NCBI GenBank assembly: GCA_022825825.1
Contig: JAJDWA010000052.1
Location: forward strand, 1 to 64,000
From: Candidatus Poribacteria bacterium
GTDB taxonomy: Bacteria; Poribacteria; WGA-4E; WGA-3G
Direction: 5' to 3'
DNA length: 64,000 nucleotides
Shown: positions 16,233-25,410 of the stretch, one piece after another
How the letters are laid out: each line of letters begins with the position of its first letter
Numbering within the stretch: the stretch's first letter is position 1
Position numbers and translations under genes: made by a program
The notes under the pieces: model-generated
Database searches by the model: none
Seen by the model: the letters and a program-made list of their open reading frames with translations, nothing else
What the model was told of the DNA's origin: nothing

Positions 16233-17192
16233 ATGTTTCGAGTAACTAAACCAGAAGGCTTTGGCAATATCCAATTAGAAGAAGTGCCGATTCCAGAAAT
16301 AAACACAAACCAGATTCGGGTTAAGACAGATACAACTTTAATCAGTCGTGGTTCCGAACTTTTTAGGCGGTACATTCTTGAAGAGGCGGTTTCTCCTTCA
16401 ATCATGGGATACTCCCTTACGGGAACTGTGGAGGCTGTCGGAGATCGGATCACGGAATATCGCGTTGGTGATCGGGTGATGGCTGTTGCACCACATGCCG
16501 AATACGTCGTCGCTGAACCTAACGCAACTGATGGACGTATCGTGTATCTTCCTGAAGATGTCAGTTTTGAAGAGGGTACCTTTCTACCACTTGCGACCAG
16601 TTCTGTTGCTTGGGCTGACTCATCCGGTGTCCAAGCTGGAGACACAGTCGTAGTTTTGGGACAAGGTTTGGTTGGCAGCTTGATGATGCAGGTTGTCCAT
16701 AGCTATTCCCCGGAACGAATTATTACTGTAGATGCGCTGTCATTAAGGTGTGAACTTTCTGTTCGCCTTGGGGCAGATGTGTCTATAAACGCTGAAGAAG
16801 AGGATCCTGTCCAAGCAGTTCGGCGACTTACCGATGGGAAAGGCGCGGATTTGGTAATAGATTGTGTCGGTGGGCATGCAGGCGTAAAGTCGTTTGAACA
16901 AGCACAAGATATGGTCCGCCAATATGGGACTATACAACTCATTGCGCTCTACCAACAAAAACCACTCCCTTTACATTCGTCAAAAATGATGAGCAAACGG
17001 CTTGTAGCAGGTATCCTGACTGATGAACCGCGCGCTAATATCGCTGCTCGTGCGTTACAAAAGATACAAAAAGGTGAGATTGGTGCATCTGACATGATTA
17101 CACACCGTTTTCACTGGACAGAAGCAAAAGCCGCTTTTGATCTATTATGGAATGCCCCTGGGGATACGCTCGGTGTATTGATAAAGTGGTGA
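16233..17192 (+). CDS. Zinc-independent MDR-family alcohol dehydrogenase-like oxidoreductase
   Basis: It follows GAGGAG and starts at ATG 16233. It has the medium-chain dehydrogenase layout: a GroES-like N-terminal part with 'GYSLTGTVEAVGDRI..YRVGDRVMA', then a Rossmann NAD(P) site 'VVVLGQGLVGSL' (about 140-150). The catalytic zinc Cys seen in 'GICGTD' of true alcohol dehydrogenases is replaced by 'LISRGSEL', as in the zinc-free branch. It probably reduces or oxidises a small cytoplasmic substrate; the substrate is unknown. The methyltransferase gene begins 16 bp after its stop. Confidence 0.8.
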   Translation: MFRVTKPEGFGNIQLEEVPIPEINTNQIRVKTDTTLISRGSELFRRYILEEAVSPSIMGYSLTGTVEAVGDRITEYRVGDRVMAVAPHAEYVVAEPNATDGRIVYLPEDVSFEEGTFLPLATSSVAWADSSGVQAGDTVVVLGQGLVGSLMMQVVHSYSPERIITVDALSLRCELSVRLGADVSINAEEEDPVQAVRRLTDGKGADLVIDCVGGHAGVKSFEQAQDMVRQYGTIQLIALYQQKPLPLHSSKMMSKRLVAGILTDEPRANIAARALQKIQKGEIGASDMITHRFHWTEAKAAFDLLWNAPGDTLGVLIKW

Positions 17193-17208
17193 AGGAAATT
17201 CCTATAGT

Positions 17209-17781
17209 ATGATACCAGCCACGCAATCTGAAATTACCTTTCGGACAAAATTGCGCGGATTTGACCTCGCCTTTACTACCACGTGGGGACTTTTTTCGCC
17301 AAAAGCGGTTGATGCAGGCACACAACTGTTGATTGAGCAGTTGGAAATTGAACCTGGCGACACATGTCTTGACCTCGGATGTGGGTACGGTGCTATCGGT
17401 GTGGCTATGGCAAAGTGTCCACAAACAACTGATGTTTACATGGTGGACAAAGATTTTGTCGCAATAGAATATGCTCGTAAAAATGTGAAACAGAATCGAC
17501 TCCAGAATTGTCATGTCCTTTTAAGCAATGGGTTTAGCCATCTGCCCGATATTCAATTCGATGTTATTGCTTCCAACTTACCAGCCAATGTTGGTAAGGA
17601 ACTCTTGCAGATATTCTTTGCAGATGCAAAGCGACATCTCAAACAGAATGGAAGGATGTATGTCGTAACAATTTCTGGGTTACGAGAATTTATCAAACGC
17701 AATTTTATGAAAGTTTTTGGAAACTATCGGAAAGTTAAACAACGGAACACACATACGGTTGCAATGGCAACTTTGGCTTAA
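17209..17781 (+). CDS. Class I SAM-dependent methyltransferase, RsmC/MTS-like
   Basis: SAM motif I is 'DLGCGYGAIGV' (residues 55-65), followed by the acidic residue in 'YMVDKDFVAIEYARKN' and the post-motif 'ASNLPANVGKE' (near 122). The latter sits where RsmC/HemK-type enzymes have NPP(F/Y), so the amino-group-binding site is atypical. The size (190 aa) matches the C-terminal half of RsmC. It probably methylates an RNA base or small molecule in the cytoplasm. It lies close behind the dehydrogenase gene. Confidence 0.75.
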   Translation: MIPATQSEITFRTKLRGFDLAFTTTWGLFSPKAVDAGTQLLIEQLEIEPGDTCLDLGCGYGAIGVAMAKCPQTTDVYMVDKDFVAIEYARKNVKQNRLQNCHVLLSNGFSHLPDIQFDVIASNLPANVGKELLQIFFADAKRHLKQNGRMYVVTISGLREFIKRNFMKVFGNYRKVKQRNTHTVAMATLA

Positions 17782-17841
17782 TTGAATGAAATATAGGTAT
17801 AAATTTGAAAACCAAATTAAATCTATTTAAAGGGTATAACT

Positions 17842-19335
17842 ATGAAACAATCACAATTTATCTGGATATCTGCACTATTGTTGACGGTTTTATGCTTGAT
17901 TTGCGAAGCCGCGGAGACTGAACAATTGAAATTTGAAGAAATGTTAAAACAGCCCGAAGAACATTGGTATGACCTGACCATGATGGGAATGAAAATAGGG
18001 TACATGCATATATATCTCGAAAAAACTGATTATCAGGGCGAGGAAATGATTCGAAGTAGAACAGATATGGTGATGCAATTTAAAGGGCTCGGGAATAACA
18101 TGAAAATTGAGATGAACCGTATTGAGTATTCGGATTCCAATTTCATGCCTCGCTATTTTGTCCTAACCTCTAATGAATCCGGAGAGAAAAAAGTTGAAGG
18201 TAAAATTAAAGATAACGTAGCATATATGAAGACAACTCTTAACGGTCAAACAACAGAATCAGAAATTGCTGTACCCAAGGACACAATCTCCGATACCGTC
18301 GCTGTAAACTATCTTTTATCTAAAGACCAAATGAAAATCGGTGAAAAACTCAACTATAATACGTTCAGCTTCGACCTGCTTCAATCTATAAACACTGAAC
18401 TTAGCGTTATAGATGAAGCGAGTTTAAAGTATCAATCCGAAGAAAAACAGGTCTATATTTTGGAACAGAAACTGGACATTATGGGCGGCATTACTACACG
18501 TTTATCGGTTACACGTGACGGTACAATGTATAAATCTGTAACAGATATGATGGGATTGTCTATGGTGGCAACGAAAACAGATAGGGAAACGGCTCTTGAT
18601 GCTGTTGAAGAAGTTGATCTTGTGTTAAACACTCGTATTATCCCCACAGGTCTGAAACCCAAACCGAGAGCATCGCGGTTTGTTGGTAGTGTACAACTCT
18701 CAAAAGGCAGTCTCAAGGAAGCCATTATGACCGGACACCACCAGAAACTTACGTTGAATTCCGAACGGTCTGGCACGCTTTCTATTGAAATTCCAAAGGT
18801 AGAAGACGAAAATTGTGTTGATTTACCGGTTGAGGATCCTGAACTGCAAACTTTTCTTTTGGCAACAGCATTTATTGAAGCAGCACATCCAGAAATACGC
18901 GCAAAAGCAATCGAGATATTAGACGGTGAAGTAAATTCTTGGCGTGCATCAAAAAAATTATGCAAATGGGTTTACAAATCTATTCGCAATAAAAAATTGA
19001 GTGGTGGTTTCAATTCATCGCTGAAAACGCTTGAATCGCTTTCTGGGGATTGCACAGAACATACTGTGCTGCTGATAGCGTTGGCACGTTCAGTCGGCAT
19101 TCCTGCACGAATCTGTGCAGGGTTGGTTTACTCAAAAGATGCATTTTATTACCATTTTTGGCCAGAAGTGTACGTGGGAACATGGGTTCAAATGGATCCT
19201 ACATTAGGACAGAATATTGCCGATGCGAATCACATTCAGCTTCAAGGAGGCATTTTAGAATCGGGCACCATGGTTGAATTCACTGAAGGGGTTTTTCTGA
19301 CTCTTAATCAACTTGAAATAGATATTGTTGAATGA
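17842..19335 (+). CDS. Exported transglutaminase-like protein
   Basis: A signal peptide ends near 'CEAAE'. The large N-terminal part (to about 330) is predicted beta-rich with no clear family. The C-terminal part carries a bacterial transglutaminase-like (papain-fold) domain. It has 'SGDCTEHTVLLIALARSVG' with catalytic Cys404, His438 in 'YYHFWPEVYVG' and Asp452 in 'MDPTLGQ'. The triad is intact, so peptidase, amidase or crosslinking activity in the periplasm is plausible. The stop overlaps the ATG of the dockerin protein gene, which suggests joint expression. Confidence 0.8.
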   Translation: MKQSQFIWISALLLTVLCLICEAAETEQLKFEEMLKQPEEHWYDLTMMGMKIGYMHIYLEKTDYQGEEMIRSRTDMVMQFKGLGNNMKIEMNRIEYSDSNFMPRYFVLTSNESGEKKVEGKIKDNVAYMKTTLNGQTTESEIAVPKDTISDTVAVNYLLSKDQMKIGEKLNYNTFSFDLLQSINTELSVIDEASLKYQSEEKQVYILEQKLDIMGGITTRLSVTRDGTMYKSVTDMMGLSMVATKTDRETALDAVEEVDLVLNTRIIPTGLKPKPRASRFVGSVQLSKGSLKEAIMTGHHQKLTLNSERSGTLSIEIPKVEDENCVDLPVEDPELQTFLLATAFIEAAHPEIRAKAIEILDGEVNSWRASKKLCKWVYKSIRNKKLSGGFNSSLKTLESLSGDCTEHTVLLIALARSVGIPARICAGLVYSKDAFYYHFWPEVYVGTWVQMDPTLGQNIADANHIQLQGGILESGTMVEFTEGVFLTLNQLEIDIVE

Positions 19336-21260
19336 GGAAGACAACCTTTATTATGAAAAACAAGTTATTACTGATTGTGCTATTATTACATATTTGTATC
19401 AACGTCGCACACGCTGAAAACCGACTTGATATTGTTGATAACAAGGTTATTGCTGAAACAGACGCTTATACTATTCATCTACATAGAGGCACAATAGTTT
19501 ATTTACACAACAAACTGACCAATGAAACCTATACGATATCTGAACCGAGTCATGAACATCTGTATAACGATTTCGCGGTTATTGATGAGACCGGGCACGA
19601 AGCGACAGTTTATGCCAGAGATTTTCGCCTTAAAAAAATAGAACCGCTGAAGGTCCACATGGTTTACGAGAAAAATGGGGTACGGTTAATTGATATTGTT
19701 TCAATAGATACCAATACCGGAGACCTAATTTTTCAACAAGACATCGTATCAGAAAAACCAATCCACACTCAAATTGGTTGGTATATCAACGATTTAGATA
19801 CGACCATTTTAGAGACCATTGTTCCAGCAAATGACGGTATCTCCTTAGACAATAATACCTCCACAGATTCTATAAGAATATTTTATCCATCACTTACTTG
19901 GGAAGCGCAATTAATTATCTGTCAAAGTCTCAAAGGTGGATTTTCTGTCTGGACTGAAGACCCAGATTTGCAATTTAAGTCTTTTAGTTATAAGCGTGAA
20001 AAAGATTTTTTTCGTTTGTCTTTTATTTTTATAAATGATGCGTCTCTTGATAATATCCACGCAATAAAATCGGTTGAGTGGCGTATAAACACCTACAACG
20101 GTGGTTGGCGTGTTCCTGCGCGTCGATACCGAGATTGGATGGAACAGACTTTTTCTCCACACCAACCACCAGAATGGGCAAAAGAAATCAATACTATGAT
20201 CCAAGTTGGCACTAGTTCTGAAACAATTCGTTTGTTGGCTGAAAATGGTGTAGACCCGAGAAAAACATTGTTAGCAGGTGTTGCGATTGATGAATCAATT
20301 GCGGCTGCAGGCGATGGTGTCAATTATACGATAAAACCAGACTACGCACGTCTCGTGGAAGAAGCACACAAATACGGCTTTAAATTCTGTGTGGTTGCAA
20401 GCAAATTTGGAATATTCAAGTTTGATACACCCATATATGAACGGTTTAAAAAGTATTGGATGATTTCACGGATTGACCCTTTAGTAGGTGCCAGTTTCGG
20501 TGATAATCAAATTTTCATAAACCCTGCCAGTGCTGAATACCGTCAATTTATGGTTGAGCAATTACGTAGAGTATACGAAACTGCACCTTGCGATGGCTTC
20601 TTTTTTGATGCAAGTAATATAGTCGTCAACCATGCCTATGGCAAAATTGATGGCTTACGCATGCCACAAGGAAGTGCCCGCTTGGCGCAAGAAGTCAGAG
20701 AAGCCATACCCGGAATTGTGTTTATCGGTTCAGGACTCCACGAAGTGACATATACGTACCAAAACTTTTCCGTCCATTTTGATCCGCCACCAGAAGGGGC
20801 TAATCCGCATCCGATTAACACATTCCTTTTTCGTCCGTATGTTAAAGGCTTCGTAAAATTGCGTAATGAGACTATCAACGGTATTAGGACATCCCCTGAA
20901 ATGTTGAACGTCTACAAAACACGCGGCACATTACCAGATATTCATTGGTGGCATGGTGGAGTTCTTGAAGAACAGGAAGGACAAAAATGGCTATCTGTTT
21001 TGAAGGAATGGCAACGTCTCAGTCCGCAAATCAATTTTGAATTTGACATTCCGTACCAACCTCACTGGACAGATATTTTTCAGATGTCAACAATCGGCGT
21101 TCCGGCAGATGTGAATGGTGATATGGAAGTCAATATTCTTGACCTTGTGGCTATTGCCAATCACTTGGGAACGACAGACTCCAAATATGATGTGAATTAC
21201 GATGGCGTTGTCAATATCATTGATTTAGTTGTCGTTAGTCAACAGATGGACGCACAATAG
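19332..21260 (+). CDS. Secreted glycoside-hydrolase-like TIM-barrel protein with dockerin domain
   Basis: ATG 19332 overlaps the upstream TGA; ATG 19353 would also keep the signal peptide (ending 'NVAHA'). The body (about 30-590) has a beta-sandwich start and a barrel-like part with 'PDYARLVEEAHKYGFKF' and 'CDGFFFDASN', reminiscent of DUF6259-like or GH31/GH36-type sugar hydrolases. The class is tentative. The last 50 residues are a type I dockerin: two calcium loops, 'DVNGDMEVNILDLVAIANHLG' around 594 and 'DVNYDGVVNIIDLVVVSQ'. It should dock to a cohesin; none is visible in this window. Confidence 0.75.
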   Translation: MRKTTFIMKNKLLLIVLLLHICINVAHAENRLDIVDNKVIAETDAYTIHLHRGTIVYLHNKLTNETYTISEPSHEHLYNDFAVIDETGHEATVYARDFRLKKIEPLKVHMVYEKNGVRLIDIVSIDTNTGDLIFQQDIVSEKPIHTQIGWYINDLDTTILETIVPANDGISLDNNTSTDSIRIFYPSLTWEAQLIICQSLKGGFSVWTEDPDLQFKSFSYKREKDFFRLSFIFINDASLDNIHAIKSVEWRINTYNGGWRVPARRYRDWMEQTFSPHQPPEWAKEINTMIQVGTSSETIRLLAENGVDPRKTLLAGVAIDESIAAAGDGVNYTIKPDYARLVEEAHKYGFKFCVVASKFGIFKFDTPIYERFKKYWMISRIDPLVGASFGDNQIFINPASAEYRQFMVEQLRRVYETAPCDGFFFDASNIVVNHAYGKIDGLRMPQGSARLAQEVREAIPGIVFIGSGLHEVTYTYQNFSVHFDPPPEGANPHPINTFLFRPYVKGFVKLRNETINGIRTSPEMLNVYKTRGTLPDIHWWHGGVLEEQEGQKWLSVLKEWQRLSPQINFEFDIPYQPHWTDIFQMSTIGVPADVNGDMEVNILDLVAIANHLGTTDSKYDVNYDGVVNIIDLVVVSQQMDAQ

Positions 21261-21336
21261 TCGCATGTAAGCGTATTTAATAAAGAATAATAATTATTTT
21301 CACAGGTGATACCTGCGTAACGGGAGTAAATTACAA

Positions 21337-23415
21337 TTGGCTTTTCTTAACCCTCTTTTTCTTTTCGGCTTATTGGCTGCCGCTGTTCCACTGCTTATTC
21401 ATCTATGGAGCCGCCGCCAAGCTGTAACTGTAGACTTTAGTAGTTTGATGTTCCTTGTGGCAGCGCATCGCCAAAATGCCCGCCGACTTCAACTCAAACA
21501 ACTTCTGATTCTGCTTTTACGGATGTTAATTGTGGCGCTTATCGCGCTCGCTTTGGCACGTCCATTTCTAACACTTGGTCTGCCGCTTGCTGCTGTGCGT
21601 GCCAAAACTGACGTCGTAATCGTTTTAGATAACTCTTACAGTATGGGATATCAAGACGTTGATGGTGTTGGGTTTGAGAAAGCAAAAACTTTAGCAACTG
21701 ATGTACTCCGTTCTCTTCGCCATGGAGATTCGGCCAGTCTTATTTTAATGTCAGATATCCCACAACCTCTCTTTCGGCAACTCACCCCTGACGTTGAAAG
21801 TGTGATTACTGCAATACAAAACGCAGAGGTATCCTATCGCACTACGAATGTTCAACCAAGCGTTGAACTTGCACACGAAATCCTTTCTGAGTCAACTCAA
21901 CAGAATAAAGAACTTTATCTCATTTCCGATTTTGCCCGGAACGGTTGGGACAATTGGGAGATTATTCCAAATAGATCTGGTTCTCGGATTGTCCTACTGT
22001 CTGTTAGTGAAAGCGTTCCACATAATACAAATATTGAAGAAATTCTACCCTCTCATCAACTAATTGGTGTTGATTTGCCGTTCCATTTGAACACTACAAT
22101 TAAAAATAATTCTAATGCTCCGCTTGCACAAACGACATTAACATTCTACGTGGGAGATAAGAAAAAGAAGATGCAGACTTTTTCTGCTACAGCGGATGAA
22201 TCAATAATGACGACTTTAACACATACATTTTCGGCACCGGGGACACATACTGGATACTTTGCGTTAACTGATGATCGTTTGAATGCGGATAATCGCCGAT
22301 ATTTTGCGCTTGAAGTACTCGGTGAAATTCGGGTGCTTTGTGTCGGTGAACAGACAGAATATCTAAAATTGGCATTGAATCCATTGGGAAGCAAGCAAAC
22401 TGTGGGAGCACCCGTAAAATTATCTATGGTCCAACCGATAGCGTGTACTCCTGCTGAATTTGAGACTTTTCCTCTTGAAGGTTATGACGTCATTCTCCTC
22501 ACAGATGTGCCACAGATTTCTACAAGAGGAGAAGCACAGTTACGTGAGTTCATCCGCCAAGGGAAAAGTATAATTGTTTTCGGCTCTGCCAGTCACAATC
22601 TATCATGGGCCTCTGCTCAATTCGGTCAATCTATTATATGGCAGGTCCCACAACAGGTCAGCAAATATGAAGAGACACATCCTATCTTTGAAATTTTTCC
22701 AGAGAATGTCCTGTCAGGTCAATATGGACCGCAATTTTATCAAAGTATGACGGTAACGCCTGCTCCCGATGCAACCGTTATTGCACGTTTTGGCGATGAA
22801 ACACCGTTTCTGATAGAACGACGTGAAGGTAAAAGTCATATCCTATTCTTTAACTGCAGCCTTCAACAGCAACCTAATAGTAGTGAACTACTTGTTAATC
22901 CATATTTCTTACCTCTCCTTCAACATAGTGTGCTTTATGTAATGCGTAGTGACATAGAAAAAAATCTAAACGTAGGAGAGACATATACAGCCAATTATCA
23001 TCAGGATTATGGTGGGCAAGCGTGGATTAAAAGACTTGAATCACCGGATGAGGATACCATAACTGCAGTCCCAATTGGTGAGGATGGAGAAATACGTTTT
23101 GAACCTACAGAATTCCCCGGTATCTATCAAGTAGATGTAAAAGCACAGGATAGACTATTCAGAGATTTTTTTGCCGTAAATGTCTCATCTGCTGAAGCCG
23201 ATTTGACTTCCATTTCTCTGCAGCAGGCATCTGAACGAATCAACGCACAAGCTGGTTCAACTCATGAGACCGGAGAATTGGACACTGAAGCATTAGACAT
23301 CAAAAGACACGGCAGGGAAATTTGGGGTGAATTGCTAATCTTAGCAGTTTGTCTATTACTCCTTGAAGGTTTTCTTTCCAACCGTCAAAGCACATTAAAT
23401 GTGAGTGAAGCATAA
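21337..23415 (+). CDS. BatA-like vWA membrane protein
   Basis: The start is TTG 21337, ten bases after GGGAG. The N terminus 'FLNPLFLFGLLAAAVPLLIHL' is the BatA/aerotolerance N-terminal membrane signature. A second membrane segment lies near 60-80. A vWA domain follows with the MIDAS 'DNSYSMG' (Asp98). The middle has Ig-like and DUF4159-like regions, and a final hydrophobic segment lies near 665-680. The class is linked to MoxR/DUF58 systems; the DUF58 gene lies 14 kb upstream. The stop overlaps the next ATG by one base. Confidence 0.8.
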   Translation: MAFLNPLFLFGLLAAAVPLLIHLWSRRQAVTVDFSSLMFLVAAHRQNARRLQLKQLLILLLRMLIVALIALALARPFLTLGLPLAAVRAKTDVVIVLDNSYSMGYQDVDGVGFEKAKTLATDVLRSLRHGDSASLILMSDIPQPLFRQLTPDVESVITAIQNAEVSYRTTNVQPSVELAHEILSESTQQNKELYLISDFARNGWDNWEIIPNRSGSRIVLLSVSESVPHNTNIEEILPSHQLIGVDLPFHLNTTIKNNSNAPLAQTTLTFYVGDKKKKMQTFSATADESIMTTLTHTFSAPGTHTGYFALTDDRLNADNRRYFALEVLGEIRVLCVGEQTEYLKLALNPLGSKQTVGAPVKLSMVQPIACTPAEFETFPLEGYDVILLTDVPQISTRGEAQLREFIRQGKSIIVFGSASHNLSWASAQFGQSIIWQVPQQVSKYEETHPIFEIFPENVLSGQYGPQFYQSMTVTPAPDATVIARFGDETPFLIERREGKSHILFFNCSLQQQPNSSELLVNPYFLPLLQHSVLYVMRSDIEKNLNVGETYTANYHQDYGGQAWIKRLESPDEDTITAVPIGEDGEIRFEPTEFPGIYQVDVKAQDRLFRDFFAVNVSSAEADLTSISLQQASERINAQAGSTHETGELDTEALDIKRHGREIWGELLILAVCLLLLEGFLSNRQSTLNVSEA

Positions 23416-25382
23416 TGACAGATTTCAATAGGTTTTTCAGTTTTTACAGTCTTGTTTGTCCTACTATGCGCCTATTTGCTGCTTGTCTACACTGTCCTTT
23501 TTTATATTTGATTGTGATATTTTGCCTCAATCTACAACCCGTTTTTGGCAATCAAGCGGATGTTGTCCGCAGTCTTGTAATAAAAGGAAATCACTCATTT
23601 TCCAAAGAACAAATTGAGAATCTAATGCGAACAAGCATTGGTGACCCCTATGATGCTGGTATGTTGAAAAAGGATTCTGAAAAGATTACTCGTTTTTTAC
23701 ACAACAAAGGTCTCAAGTATGCAAGAGTAACCGAAGCCCCCAAAAAATTTGAAGACGGTGTTTATATCGGAATAGAAATAGACGAAGGAATGGTCGGCAC
23801 AATTACGCTATCGGGGAATACGAAAACCAGAGATAATGTAATTTTACGGGAACTACTTTTTCAGGAAGGCGATGTCTACATGGAAGCAGATAAAGAAGAG
23901 AGTGAACGGATTCTGAGACAGAAACGTTATATCGGTGCAGCAAAGATTGAGTCCAAATGGGATGCAGAATTGGAAAGTGTCACAATTCATGTTACCGTTA
24001 AAGAATTATTTTCTATCACCGGTGCTATTGATCCAGGAATTAACAACCAGAGTGGGTATTTTCTTGCTCAAATCAGGGAAGTTAATATTTTTGGATCTGG
24101 ACAAGCAGGACAATTTAGATACGAACGAATTACTGAAGCGGGCGAAAAAACTCGTGGTTTCTTTACTTGGAAATATAGGATGCCCCGTCTTGTCAATTCT
24201 CATTGGAACTTCGATAGTGAATACATTCAGAAGCGTGAAGGTGATTCATGGCGTGTTTTATTGGAGCGACCACAATATACTTTAAAAAGCCGTTGGAGTG
24301 CAAGTTTTAGTATCTCTGAATTGATAAATGAGGTACGTTGGTACGAAAACGGGGAAAAAACAGATATTTTTCAGCAAACTCTTCACAAAACATCCGGTAA
24401 TATACTACAGTACTTTGGAGACCGGCACCATCAAAACTACTTAGGATTCTGGTTTGACTCACACCGTACAATCTATCTGCCGATTGAGTCTATCAGGGTT
24501 TCAGACGCGTCACCATCTAATCGTAACATCAAACGTGTAGGGATTACTCTCGGGCGGAAAAATGTCGGTTTTCACCAAACACGATTCCTCAGAGGCATGG
24601 GAGGAGAGGAAGATTTTATCACAGGCTCTCAATTCAACACTTCCTTTGGATATGCTTCTCCGTTATACGGTTCTGAACGTACAGAATATTATGCAGCCCT
24701 CGGTATTAATGGTGGATGGGTAAGTCGAAATCGGTTTTTTGGCACCGCACTTATCACATTATCAACAAGCTTTACGAACCAGATTGAACGTTCTGTTCTG
24801 CAAGCACGAAGTGCGTTGTTTTTTCGAGATGTATTTAACACGGGAGATATTTATAGAGTAGATACAGGATTTCGTGGGAACAGTTTATTTGATTTTCAAC
24901 AGACGTTTGTCGCGCAATTTAAAACGGAGCTGCAGTTCGGATGGCGTGGTGAAAGCCAAGTTGTCTTAGGTGCAGGTAACGGTTTGCGTGGATACGAACT
25001 TCGACAGTTTAACGGTGAAAAAATGATGCTGCTAAGCTTAGAAAGCCGAACCCTTTGCGGCGGGGGCTTCTTCAGAAAGATTAATGACGGTCTAACAAAG
25101 GTCGCTACATTCTTTGCTAGGCCTTTTATTCATGACCGTATCGTTGACCTTGGCCTCGTTTTGAGTGCGACCGCTTTCACGGATATTGGGTACATCTGGG
25201 ATAGTTATAGGACATTTGATATAAAAGAGGTCAAACCGAGCGTAGGGTTTGGGGTGCGCGGTAGTTTTTCACAGGTAAGTGACGCGGGTATCTTTCGGAT
25301 TGAACTTGCATTTCCACTTGCCCCATTATCCACCTCATCAAAACAACCGCAGCTATTTTTGGGCATTGAGCGAGCTTTCTAA
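23415..25382 (+). CDS. Omp85-family outer-membrane protein (BamA/TamA-like)
   Basis: A hydrophobic export segment lies near residues 20-45. POTRA-like domains follow (about 50-205), with 'VRSLVIKGNHSFSKEQIENLM' and 'GTITLSGNTKTRDNVILREL', the typical POTRA openings. The remainder is a 16-strand-type barrel with the Omp85 motif 'GAGNGLRGYELRQF' near 522 and a terminal Phe. It inserts outer-membrane proteins or secretes a partner. With about two POTRA repeats it is shorter than canonical BamA, so a TamA- or FhaC-like role is possible. It is coupled to the BatA-like gene. Confidence 0.85.
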   Translation: MTDFNRFFSFYSLVCPTMRLFAACLHCPFLYLIVIFCLNLQPVFGNQADVVRSLVIKGNHSFSKEQIENLMRTSIGDPYDAGMLKKDSEKITRFLHNKGLKYARVTEAPKKFEDGVYIGIEIDEGMVGTITLSGNTKTRDNVILRELLFQEGDVYMEADKEESERILRQKRYIGAAKIESKWDAELESVTIHVTVKELFSITGAIDPGINNQSGYFLAQIREVNIFGSGQAGQFRYERITEAGEKTRGFFTWKYRMPRLVNSHWNFDSEYIQKREGDSWRVLLERPQYTLKSRWSASFSISELINEVRWYENGEKTDIFQQTLHKTSGNILQYFGDRHHQNYLGFWFDSHRTIYLPIESIRVSDASPSNRNIKRVGITLGRKNVGFHQTRFLRGMGGEEDFITGSQFNTSFGYASPLYGSERTEYYAALGINGGWVSRNRFFGTALITLSTSFTNQIERSVLQARSALFFRDVFNTGDIYRVDTGFRGNSLFDFQQTFVAQFKTELQFGWRGESQVVLGAGNGLRGYELRQFNGEKMMLLSLESRTLCGGGFFRKINDGLTKVATFFARPFIHDRIVDLGLVLSATAFTDIGYIWDSYRTFDIKEVKPSVGFGVRGSFSQVSDAGIFRIELAFPLAPLSTSSKQPQLFLGIERAF

Positions 25383-25410
25383 ATTTCATCAAAAACAGTG
25401 ATACAGATTT

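Noticed and set aside
16157..16645. 162-codon minus-strand open frame
   Set aside because: It is antisense to the MDR dehydrogenase, whose translation is clearly the real one.
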